Made by a program: the position numbers and the translations under genes. Of a stretch of DNA of 64,000 nt, positions 54,904-62,144 are shown in pieces; positions within the stretch are counted from its first letter, which is position 1; each line of letters starts with the position of its first letter. The notes below the pieces were generated by a model. That model did not search any database. It was given only the letters and a program-made list of their open reading frames with translations, and had not been told where the DNA came from. Source of the stretch: Acidobacteriota bacterium (lineage in GTDB: Bacteria > Acidobacteriota > Terriglobia > Bryobacterales > Bryobacteraceae); NCBI GenBank assembly GCA_017307505.1, contig JAFKEE010000026.1, positions 1-64,000 on the forward strand, given 5' to 3'.

Positions 54904-55290
54904 ATGAAAACTTTCATCACTCTATGTGTGTGTGTTCTGATGCTTGCGGGCGTTGCCTTGGCCGCCGCGATTGACGGCAAGTGGGTGGCCGAGACGAAGA
55001 TGAACCGCAATGGCAATGAGATGGTCATCGTGAGTACGTTCGACCTCAAGGCGGACGGCAACACGTTGACGGGTTCGATTACCCGTAAAATGGGCGATCG
55101 CGATCCTATGACGTCCGAAATCAAGAATGGCAAGATCGACGGCAACAAGTTTTCTTTCACCGTCGTGACGAATACGCCCAATGGCGAGATGAGCATGACG
55201 TACGAAGGCACGGTGGATGGCGACACGCTGAAGGGTACCTCAGCGCGCGAAGGCGGCCAGGGCCGTCCGTTCGAGGCGAAGAAGAAGTAG
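54904..55290 (+). CDS. Small secreted beta-rich protein
   Basis: A 128-residue exported protein (signal ITLCVCVLMLAGVALAAA). The mature part has alternating strands, with IDGKWVAETKM, GNTLTGSITRKMGD and KIDGNKFSFTVV, resembling a small lipocalin/avidin-like barrel seen in many Acidobacteria and Planctomycetes proteins of unknown role. It is monocistronic, with AGGAG before the ATG and a very strong terminator after the stop. Confidence 0.82.
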   Translation: MKTFITLCVCVLMLAGVALAAAIDGKWVAETKMNRNGNEMVIVSTFDLKADGNTLTGSITRKMGDRDPMTSEIKNGKIDGNKFSFTVVTNTPNGEMSMTYEGTVDGDTLKGTSAREGGQGRPFEAKKK

Positions 55291-55317
55291 TCCAGGCAGC
55301 GAAAGTTTTGAAAACAG

Positions 55318-55354
55318 AAGCGGCGCGCCAACCTGCGGGTTGGGGCGCCGCTTT
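55318..55354. terminator. Strong bidirectional terminator
   Basis: AAGCGGCGC (55318-55326) pairs with GCGCCGCTT (55345-55353), and inside it CCAACC (55328-55333) with GGTTGG (55338-55343) over a 4-nt loop. T-runs follow on both strands. It separates the small secreted protein from the convergent kinase gene. Confidence 0.93.
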
Positions 55355-55381
55355 TGCGTTTGGGGTAAGTTCCGTTCCGGC

Positions 55382-56362
55382 TTATTCCCCGTGTATTTCC
55401 CGCACACTCTCTTCCAATTCCCGTGGATTGACGGTGGCGGTGCCCAGTTTTCCGACGGCGACTCCGCTGGCATGGTTGGCCAGTTCGGCGGCCTCCGCGG
55501 GCGAGGCTCCGGCGGCGAGGCCCAGGGTGAAGACGGCAATCGCCGTGTCTCCGGCTCCGGAGACGTCGAAGACTTCGCGGGCCCGGGTGGGGGTGTGATA
55601 GACCGCTTCGCCCTGGTGGAACAGCAGCATGCCCTGCTCGCCCATGGTGAGCAGAACCATCTCGGTCCCCCAGCGCCGCAGCAGTTCCGTGCCGGCGGCC
55701 TCCGGCTCCGCTTCGTCTCCTAAACCCGACGCCGCGCGCGCCTCTTTCAGATTCGGCTTCACGGCGGTGACGCCCTGCCAGGGGAGCGGATTCTTCGGGC
55801 TGGGATCCACGGTGATGATCTTGCCCCTGGCGAGACGGCACAGGCCCTGCGCGACCTCGGGCGTCAGGAAGCCTTTGGCGTAGTCGGACAGCAACAGGGC
55901 ATCACAGCGGCTGAGGGCGTCTTCCAGGCGGGCGAGCAGGTCATGGGTCTGGCGTTCGTCGGGCTTGAGGCGCGATTCGCGGTCGATGCGCACCACCTGC
56001 TGATGGCGGGCGACGACGCGCGTTTTGACGATGGTGCGGCGGGCCGGGTCTTCCAGGATGCAGGTGGAGTCGATGCCTGAGTCGCGCAGCAGACCGGTGA
56101 GGCGTTCTCCGGCGGAATCGGCTCCGGTGAGTCCGGAGACGCTGACGCCTGGGGTGAACTCGCGCAGGTTGCGGGCGACGTTGGCGGCTCCGCCGGCGTA
56201 AAAGGACTCTCCGGTGACCTCCACGACAGGCACGGGGGCCTCGGGCGAGATGCGGGCGACGTTGCCCCAGACGAATTCATCCAGCATCAGGTCTCCGGCG
56301 ACCAGGACCCGGAGATCCGCGAAACGGCGGATCAATTCATTAGCGCGGCGGGCGTTCAACAT
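55382..56362 (-). CDS. rfaE1: D-glycero-D-manno-heptose-7-phosphate kinase (RfaE1-type)
   Basis: A 326-residue PfkB-family sugar kinase. LVAGDLMLDEFVWGNVARIS and EVTGESFYAGGAANVARNL are typical of the HldE/RfaE kinase domain, and DVSGAGDT (266-273) is the PfkB signature with base Asp272. There is no nucleotidyltransferase domain, so it corresponds to the kinase half only; the partner RfaE2 must be elsewhere. It would phosphorylate heptose-7-phosphate for LPS core synthesis. I start at the ATG at 56362, not at the frame's upper limit 11 codons upstream. Confidence 0.9.
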   Translation of the reverse strand: MLNARRANELIRRFADLRVLVAGDLMLDEFVWGNVARISPEAPVPVVEVTGESFYAGGAANVARNLREFTPGVSVSGLTGADSAGERLTGLLRDSGIDSTCILEDPARRTIVKTRVVARHQQVVRIDRESRLKPDERQTHDLLARLEDALSRCDALLLSDYAKGFLTPEVAQGLCRLARGKIITVDPSPKNPLPWQGVTAVKPNLKEARAASGLGDEAEPEAAGTELLRRWGTEMVLLTMGEQGMLLFHQGEAVYHTPTRAREVFDVSGAGDTAIAVFTLGLAAGASPAEAAELANHASGVAVGKLGTATVNPRELEESVREIHGE

Positions 56363-56400
56363 CCAGATCCAGTATCCTATGCAGGCGGTGCACACGGGCC

Positions 56401-56436
56401 TTGCGCGGGCCCTGGTTTAGTGTAAGAATTTACACT
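56401..56436 (+). promoter_or_regulatory. Candidate promoter with perfect inverted-repeat operator
   Basis: AGTGTAA (56419-56425) and TTACACT (56430-56436) are perfect complements around GAAT. The repeat ends 10 bp before the ATG at 56447. A possible -35 TTGCGC (56401-56406), a 17-bp spacer and -10 AAGAAT (56424-56429) would place the -10 inside the repeat, the geometry of a repressor site. I found no second copy in the window. A LexA-like SOS operator is an attractive reading but is not proven. Confidence 0.6.
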
Positions 56437-56446
56437 GAAAGCCAAC

Positions 56447-57619
56447 ATGCGCACCGTAGTCCATTGGGATGGCGACCGGTTCTTCGCCTCCATCGAGCAG
56501 GCTGCCGATAAGCGGCTGCGGAGCAGGCCTGTGGCTGTGGGCGGCGCGCGGCGCGGGGTGGTTTTGTCGGCGAGCATGGAGGCGCGGCGGCTGGGGATCC
56601 GGCCCGGCTGGCCGATGGCGCGGGCGCGGCGGGCGGTGCCTGCCCTGGTGGTGCTGCCGGCGCATTTCGATCTCTACGAACGATTCTTCGACCAGATTCT
56701 GGGACTGTGCCGCGAGACGACGCCTCTGGTGGAACCGGCCGAGGTGGGCGCGGCGTGGCTGGACCTGACCGGAGCGGAGCGCTGGAACCGGCAGGATGCC
56801 GAGCACGTGATCGCGAAGCTGCGCGGCACGGTGCACGAGTGGCTGCGGGTGTCGATCTCGGCGGGCATCGCCAGCAACAAGATGGTGGCGCGGATTGCGG
56901 CGCGGCTGCGGAAGCCGGGGGCGCAGACGGTGGTGCCGCCCGGGACGGAGCGCGGGTTTCTGGCTCCGCTGCCGCTGCGGATTCTGCCCGGGCTGCAGGC
57001 AGGTTCACTGGATGCACTGGAGGTGGCGGGGCTACGGACCATCGGGCAGTTCGCGGGCGCGCCCATTGATGCGCTGGCAGCGGTGCTGGGCCGCAGTGCG
57101 CTGCCGCTGCTGCGCCGGGCGCAGGGTGTTTCCGAAGAGCCGGTGGGCCGTAAGCGGGTGTCGGAACCGGGGTGGAGTGAATTTCTCGAGTTTCCGGAAG
57201 ACGTGTGGGAGGAACCGGTGCTGCTGGCGACATTGCGGCGCATGCTGGAGCGGCTGATGGCGCAGGTGCGCGCGGCCGGTGTCGAGGTAAGGCGGCTGGC
57301 GCTGGAAGTGCGGTATACGGATCACGAAGAGTCGCGCAAGAGTCTGGAACTGGCGGAGCCGACGGCGCTGGAGAGCGAGACATTCGCGCTGCTGCCGGGC
57401 CTGCTGGAAGGGGCGTGGACGCGGCGGGTGCGGCTGCGGGCGCTGACGTTGAAGGCAGGCCGTGTGTACCGGCCTTCACCACAGATGGAACTGTTTGCGC
57501 CGAACTCCACGCGGCGCGAGCACGATTTGAAGCTGGCTGCGATTGTCGACCGCCTGCGGCGGGAACACGGCGCCTCGATTGTGCGCCGCGGCGACGAACT
57601 GCAGTTGAAAACGGCATGA
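56447..57619 (+). CDS. Y-family DNA polymerase homologue lacking the second acidic motif (ImuB-like?)
   Basis: A 390-residue protein with the full Y-family layout. The palm starts at VVHWDGDRFFASIEQAADKR with Asp8 in place; fingers show VVLSASMEARRLGIRPG, then ISAGIASNKMVARIAA, a thumb helix-hairpin-helix (LPGLQAGSLDALEVAGLRTI) and a little-finger domain. At the site of the usual S-x-DE-A-Y-L-D, it reads Val-Gly101-Ala102-Ala-Trp-Leu-Asp, so the Asp-Glu pair is absent. QMELF (346-350) resembles a beta-clamp-binding motif. A non-catalytic role as in ImuB is likely. It overlaps the helicase gene by 4 bp. Confidence 0.88.
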   Translation: MRTVVHWDGDRFFASIEQAADKRLRSRPVAVGGARRGVVLSASMEARRLGIRPGWPMARARRAVPALVVLPAHFDLYERFFDQILGLCRETTPLVEPAEVGAAWLDLTGAERWNRQDAEHVIAKLRGTVHEWLRVSISAGIASNKMVARIAARLRKPGAQTVVPPGTERGFLAPLPLRILPGLQAGSLDALEVAGLRTIGQFAGAPIDALAAVLGRSALPLLRRAQGVSEEPVGRKRVSEPGWSEFLEFPEDVWEEPVLLATLRRMLERLMAQVRAAGVEVRRLALEVRYTDHEESRKSLELAEPTALESETFALLPGLLEGAWTRRVRLRALTLKAGRVYRPSPQMELFAPNSTRREHDLKLAAIVDRLRREHGASIVRRGDELQLKTA

Positions 57620-59505
57620 CGGCCGAGACGATACCGGGCGCGCGGGTGGGGCATGCGGTGTTCGGGCACGGCACGGTGGTGCGGGCGTGGAACGAACGGG
57701 TGGAGATTCGTTTCGACTCGTTTGGCGCGCTGACGCTGCCACGGCGGGCGCATCCGCTGGTGGCGGTGAGTACGCCGGAGCCCGAGGGCGCGCAGGTGGA
57801 TCAACGGGTATTGAACGAGATCCGCGCGGCGGTGCAGGCGGAACGGCAGGCGGGCGCGCGGCCGGTGGAGTGCGAAGTGGAGGAGGTCCACCGGGACGGT
57901 CCGCTGTGGTGCCTGCGGGTGGTGTCGGACGAGTTGGACGTGTCGCTGGAAGGGGCGCGGGCGTGGTGGCCGGACCCGGGCAAGGGCGCGGCGGAGATCG
58001 TGTCGATACTGCCGGAAGAGGGGGTGCTCTGGCTGCGCGGGCCCAGTGCGGCGGTGCCGTGCGCGGGCCGCAAGATCTACCTGTATCCGCCGGAGTTCCT
58101 GCAGAAGCTGGCCGACTTGTGGCAGGACAAGCAGTGGTCGGCGCAGGCGCTGGAGTGGTATGAAGCGATGTGCGCGGGCGCGAATCCGGCCGGCAGCGAG
58201 GGGTTGGACGATGCTCCTTATCCCTGGTTGAGACGGGCGCAGCGGCGGGCATTTCGATTGCCGCGGTGGCGGTTCTCGCTGCTGCACGGGCCGCCGGGTA
58301 CGGGCAAGACCACCACGTTGGGCGCGCTGCTGGCGCAGTTCCTGTTGCAGCGGCCGGAGGGGCGTGTGCTGCTGGTGGCGAATACGAATGCCGCGGTGGA
58401 CCTGGCTCTGCTGGCCGTGGACAAACAGTTGGAGCAGCGCGGCGAGCGTCCGGTGTGCCAGCGGATTGGAACGAATTTCGATACAGCGCAGTATGTGACC
58501 AGGCCGCACCTGCTGCCGGCGCACAGCCTGCACTTATTGGACTCGCTGGCGAAGCTGGAGGCGCAGTCGGCCGATCCGGCGGATGGGCCGACGTATGCGA
58601 CCTGGAAGGATGCGGTGGGCAAAGTGCGGTCGAAGCTGCGGGCGCGGCTCCTGGCGGCCTTGAAGCGGGCGCGGCTGGCGGCGATGACAACGGCGCGGGC
58701 GCTGATGGGTGTGCAGGATCTGAAGGACACGGGCGCGTACGACCTGATCGTCTTCGACGAAGCGAGCCAGGTGAGCCTGGCGCACGCGCTGGCGCTGCTG
58801 CCACTGGCGCGCAGAGCCCTGTTTGCCGGGGATCCCAGGCAGTTGGCTCCGGTGGTGAAGGCGTCGGCGGCGAATGGGCCGGCGGTGCGGTGGCTGGGCC
58901 GGACTGCCTTCGATGTGGTGGAGCAGGGTGAGGCGACCGAGTTTCTGGATGAGCAGTCGCGCATGGCCGAGCCCATCTGCCGGCTGGTGAGCGAGGCCTT
59001 CTATGAGGGACGGCTGCGGGTGGCGGGCGATGCGCTGGCCAGCCCGTTGTGGCATGCCGAGCGGGCCGGGCACGAACTGCGGGTGACTCGGGTGCGGAGC
59101 CAGGCGCTGTGGTCACCGCTGTACCAGGGTCTGGTGCGCGAGGAGTCGGCCCGGGCGATCGCGGAGGTGGTTCCACGGTTGTTGCTCGATGCGCGGCCGG
59201 CGCAGATCGCGGTGGTGACTCCGTATCGCGCGCAGCGGGCATTGCTCGAGCATCTGCTGCGGCGGCAGGGCTGCGGCGGGGTACTGGTGACCACTGCGCA
59301 TGCCGTGCAGGGCAGCGAACGTCACACCATCCTGTTCGATCCCGTGGACGCGGCGGGCCGGTTCTTGAGCCGCGAAGATCTGGGGCCGCGGCTGATCAAT
59401 GTCGCCTTGAGCCGGGCACAGGCGCGGCTGCTGCTGTTCCTGTCCGATTCGGACTGGAAGAATCCGGCGCTGGCCGGAGCACAGGGCTACCTGGCGGCCC
59501 AATAG
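57616..59505 (+). CDS. SF1 helicase (Upf1/Dna2-like) with N-terminal UvrD-type Tudor domain
   Basis: A 629-residue helicase. Residues ~8-50 (GARVGHAVFGHGTVVRAWNE, then VEIRFDSFGALTLPRRAH) resemble the small Tudor-like domain at the C-terminus of UvrD/PcrA. The motor has Walker A GPPGTGKT (225-232), Walker B DEAS (381-384), GDPRQLAP (405-412), LDEQSRM (445-450), HAVQGSE (562-568) and NVALSRAQARLL (595-606), typical of SF1B AAA_11/AAA_12 helicases. ATGA couples it to the polymerase-like gene. It overlaps the convergent redoxin gene by 19 bp. A role in DNA repair with its neighbour is inferred. Confidence 0.88.
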   Translation: MTAETIPGARVGHAVFGHGTVVRAWNERVEIRFDSFGALTLPRRAHPLVAVSTPEPEGAQVDQRVLNEIRAAVQAERQAGARPVECEVEEVHRDGPLWCLRVVSDELDVSLEGARAWWPDPGKGAAEIVSILPEEGVLWLRGPSAAVPCAGRKIYLYPPEFLQKLADLWQDKQWSAQALEWYEAMCAGANPAGSEGLDDAPYPWLRRAQRRAFRLPRWRFSLLHGPPGTGKTTTLGALLAQFLLQRPEGRVLLVANTNAAVDLALLAVDKQLEQRGERPVCQRIGTNFDTAQYVTRPHLLPAHSLHLLDSLAKLEAQSADPADGPTYATWKDAVGKVRSKLRARLLAALKRARLAAMTTARALMGVQDLKDTGAYDLIVFDEASQVSLAHALALLPLARRALFAGDPRQLAPVVKASAANGPAVRWLGRTAFDVVEQGEATEFLDEQSRMAEPICRLVSEAFYEGRLRVAGDALASPLWHAERAGHELRVTRVRSQALWSPLYQGLVREESARAIAEVVPRLLLDARPAQIAVVTPYRAQRALLEHLLRRQGCGGVLVTTAHAVQGSERHTILFDPVDAAGRFLSREDLGPRLINVALSRAQARLLLFLSDSDWKNPALAGAQGYLAAQ

Positions 59506-60632
59506 GCGCGGTGGCCGATATAGTCGGGATCCGGCAGATTGCCCAGAATGACGCGTCGCAGTTCCAGGATGTCCACCTCCCCCTGCTTCTGATAGAGCAC
59601 CTTGCCGCCCGGCGCCAGTAGGACCGTGTACGGGACCCCGGCTTCCCACTTGGCGTCGAAGGCGGCCTGCATGGCGTAGGTGTCGTCGGAGGCGAACTGC
59701 AGGTTGGTGTTGGAGGCGTGCTGCTTCTCCAGCGCCTTGAGGACACCGGCTCGCTCGTCGGGCAGGTTGGTGGAGACGGTGACGAGGTTGAAGTCGCGGC
59801 CGCGGTACATGCGGAAGGTGGTCTCCAGGGCGGGGAACTCGCTGATGCAGGGCCCGCACCAGGTGGCCCAGAAGTTGATGAGCACCACCTTGTCCGTCGC
59901 GTTGGCACGCAGTTTCTTCAGGTCTTCCGCGGTGGCGGCGGTGACGGTGACCGGTTCGGCTTCGATCTTCTTCATCTCCTCCACCTGGCTGGCGTGCTTG
60001 GAGCGCCACTTGGTGGAACAGCCGAAGACAGGCGTGTGCGGCACGGCGACGGGCTTGCCGGCGAGCATGGAGTCGAGCGCATTGCGCAGATCCTGGATTT
60101 TTACCAGCGATTCCCGCTGGCTGTTGTCGATGCGGCCTTCATAGCGCAGCTTGCGCTCGGCATCGAAGACGAAGACGTGCGGCGTGGCCTTGGGCCCATA
60201 GGCCTCGGCGACAGCCTGCGTTTCGCCGTCGTTGAGGTAAGGGAAGTTGAACTGGCGGTAGGCGGCGCGGATCTTCATGTCGTCGAACGTGTCGCCCACA
60301 TCGGTGTAACCAAGTTCGTTTAAGCGAACGGCATCGGCGGCGTTGGGTTGAATGGCGACGAAGGTGACGCCCTTGCCTGAGTAGTCGCTGACCAGTTTCT
60401 TAATGCGGCCTTCGTAGAGCTGGGCCGTAGGGCAGTGGTTGCAGGTGAAGACGATGGCCAGGATCGGGCTGGACGAATACTCGCTGAGCTGGTGCGTCTT
60501 GCCGTCGATGCCGGGCAGGGAGAAGTTGGGCGCTGGAGAACCGATAGCCAGCGTGCGGTGAGTGTCTTCCTCGCCGAAGGCCAAGGCGGCCGCGGCCAGG
60601 CTCAGGAGGACGAAGGAGGTGCATCTCATCAT
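59487..60632 (-). CDS. Secreted protein with two tandem thioredoxin-fold domains
   Basis: A 381-residue exported protein (signal SFVLLSLAAAALAFG). Residues ~28-190 are an AhpC/TSA-like redoxin with Cys64-x2-Cys67 (FTCNHCPTA). Residues ~225-365 are a second, TlpA-like domain with WCGPC (Cys259, Cys262) and the cis-Pro region GVPYTVLL. A linker with one Cys joins them. Both active sites look intact, so the protein may pass electrons internally or have two reductase functions in the periplasm. Confidence 0.9.
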   Translation of the reverse strand: MMRCTSFVLLSLAAAALAFGEEDTHRTLAIGSPAPNFSLPGIDGKTHQLSEYSSSPILAIVFTCNHCPTAQLYEGRIKKLVSDYSGKGVTFVAIQPNAADAVRLNELGYTDVGDTFDDMKIRAAYRQFNFPYLNDGETQAVAEAYGPKATPHVFVFDAERKLRYEGRIDNSQRESLVKIQDLRNALDSMLAGKPVAVPHTPVFGCSTKWRSKHASQVEEMKKIEAEPVTVTAATAEDLKKLRANATDKVVLINFWATWCGPCISEFPALETTFRMYRGRDFNLVTVSTNLPDERAGVLKALEKQHASNTNLQFASDDTYAMQAAFDAKWEAGVPYTVLLAPGGKVLYQKQGEVDILELRRVILGNLPDPDYIGHRAYWAAR

Positions 60633-60703
60633 GGGCTCAGCTCCTCAGGTAATGGGTACAGCCTATCGCGGATCGGGCCGTCAGTTGAAGGATAATCGTC
60701 ACC

Positions 60704-61795
60704 ATGATTCTTGCACTCCTTCTGCTGTGGAGCCAGGCGGCCACGGCGCCGCCCGGCGTGGTGATCGATCATCATCCCGGGAAGACACAGCAATACATTG
60801 GATCGCCCTCCATCGCGATTGTGCCCGGCGGGGCGTATGTAGCCTCGCATGACTTCTTCGGAAAGGGGTCGACGCAATCGACATCGGCGGTGTCGCGGGT
60901 GTTCCGGTCCACCGATCGGGGCAGGACGTGGACGAAGACGGCCGAGTTTTCCGATCAGTTCTGGTCGAACCTGTTTATGCACCGCGGGCAGCTCTACCTG
61001 ATGGGGACGACGTGGGAGTACGGGCGGATCGTGATCAGAAAGTCGGCGGATGGGGGTGTGACGTGGAGCGCTCCGGCGTTCCTCACGGAGGATACGGGCT
61101 ATCACACGGCTCCAGTGCCGATGGCGGAGAAGGGCGGCCGGCTGTGGCGCGGCTTTGAGTTTCATCCGCAGGGCAAGTGGGGCTTCTTTGAGGCATTCCT
61201 GATCTCGGCTCCTCTGAAATCGGACCTGATGGATCCCAGAAGCTGGACGAAGACGGAGCGGATGCGGTACCCGAAGGAGCTGGCCGGCGAAGGGGATCAC
61301 TGGCTGGAGGGCAATGCGATCGTCGACCGCAAGGGTGAATTGCTGGACATTCTGCGGGTGGCGAACATCGAGAAGGCCGCCATCGTCAAGCTGAAGGGTG
61401 GAAAGTTCGAGTTCGAGGGCTTGGTGCCGTTTCCGGGCGGGGCGAAGAAGTTTACGATCCGCTGGGATAAGAAGAGCAAGCGCTACTGGACGCTGTCGAA
61501 TCCGGCGCTGGAGAAGTATGAGCGGTCAGCCAAGGACCCGGCGTCGGTGCGGAACACACTGGCGTTGATGTCGTCGCCGGACCTGCGGCATTGGACGGTG
61601 GAGCGCATCGTCCTGTCGCATCCGGATGTGGAGAAGCACGCGTTCCAGTACGTGGACTGGCAGTTCGACGGCGAGGATCTGATCGTGGCTTCGCGCACGG
61701 CGTTCGATGATGAAGAGGGCGGCGCGCCGCGCGGGCATGACGCGAACTTCCTGACCTTTCACCGCGTGGAGAAGTTCCGCACCAATTCGAAGTGA
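60704..61795 (+). CDS. Sialidase-like exo-glycosidase (BNR/Asp-box propeller)
   Basis: A 363-residue protein with a short signal peptide (ILALLLLWSQAATA). Asp-box motifs STDRGRTWT and SADGGVTWS mark a six-bladed sialidase propeller. Conserved Arg and Glu residues surround HWLEGNAIVDRKG. Secreted propellers of this type are common in Acidobacteria; many are not true sialidases. The stop overlaps the next gene's GTG by 4 bp (GTGA). Confidence 0.82.
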   Translation: MILALLLLWSQAATAPPGVVIDHHPGKTQQYIGSPSIAIVPGGAYVASHDFFGKGSTQSTSAVSRVFRSTDRGRTWTKTAEFSDQFWSNLFMHRGQLYLMGTTWEYGRIVIRKSADGGVTWSAPAFLTEDTGYHTAPVPMAEKGGRLWRGFEFHPQGKWGFFEAFLISAPLKSDLMDPRSWTKTERMRYPKELAGEGDHWLEGNAIVDRKGELLDILRVANIEKAAIVKLKGGKFEFEGLVPFPGGAKKFTIRWDKKSKRYWTLSNPALEKYERSAKDPASVRNTLALMSSPDLRHWTVERIVLSHPDVEKHAFQYVDWQFDGEDLIVASRTAFDDEEGGAPRGHDANFLTFHRVEKFRTNSK

Positions 61796-62139
61796 GCCGG
61801 GCGGTGCAGTTCGTACAGATCAACGCGTCGACGAAGCAGGACCGGCATGTGGTGACCGCCCAGGTCAAGGACGCGATTGTGGCCGCCGGCGGCTGGGTGA
61901 CGGGCTTCCAGCAATTCTCGAATGTCTCGGTGTGCATCCAGTTCGAGATGGAGGCCGCTTGCATGGCCCGGCTGTTTGAGAGGCTGGAAGGTCTGGAGCT
62001 ACAGCTCTCGGAAGCATCGCGGCGGCTGCCTGGCGAACTCACGGCGAAGCCGGAGACCGAATTGATGGGGACGTTCCAGCTCACCTTCTTTCACTCGGAT
62101 CCCGACGAGCGGATGGTGATACCGGCGGTGCCAGGCTGA
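61792..62139 (+). CDS. Small conserved-type protein, unknown function
   Basis: A 115-residue soluble protein starting at GTG and overlapping the sialidase-like gene by 4 bp. RAVQFVQINASTKQDRHVVT and the end MGTFQLTFFHSDPDERMVI suggest two beta-alpha units. I do not recognise the family. Its coupling to the propeller gene may be incidental. Confidence 0.65.
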   Translation: MSRAVQFVQINASTKQDRHVVTAQVKDAIVAAGGWVTGFQQFSNVSVCIQFEMEAACMARLFERLEGLELQLSEASRRLPGELTAKPETELMGTFQLTFFHSDPDERMVIPAVPG

Positions 62140-62144
62140 GCCAG

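Noticed and set aside
56447-57619. Calling the Y-family protein a working DNA polymerase IV (dinB)
   Set aside because: The Asp-Glu pair of the second catalytic motif is replaced by Gly-Ala, so polymerase activity should not be assumed.
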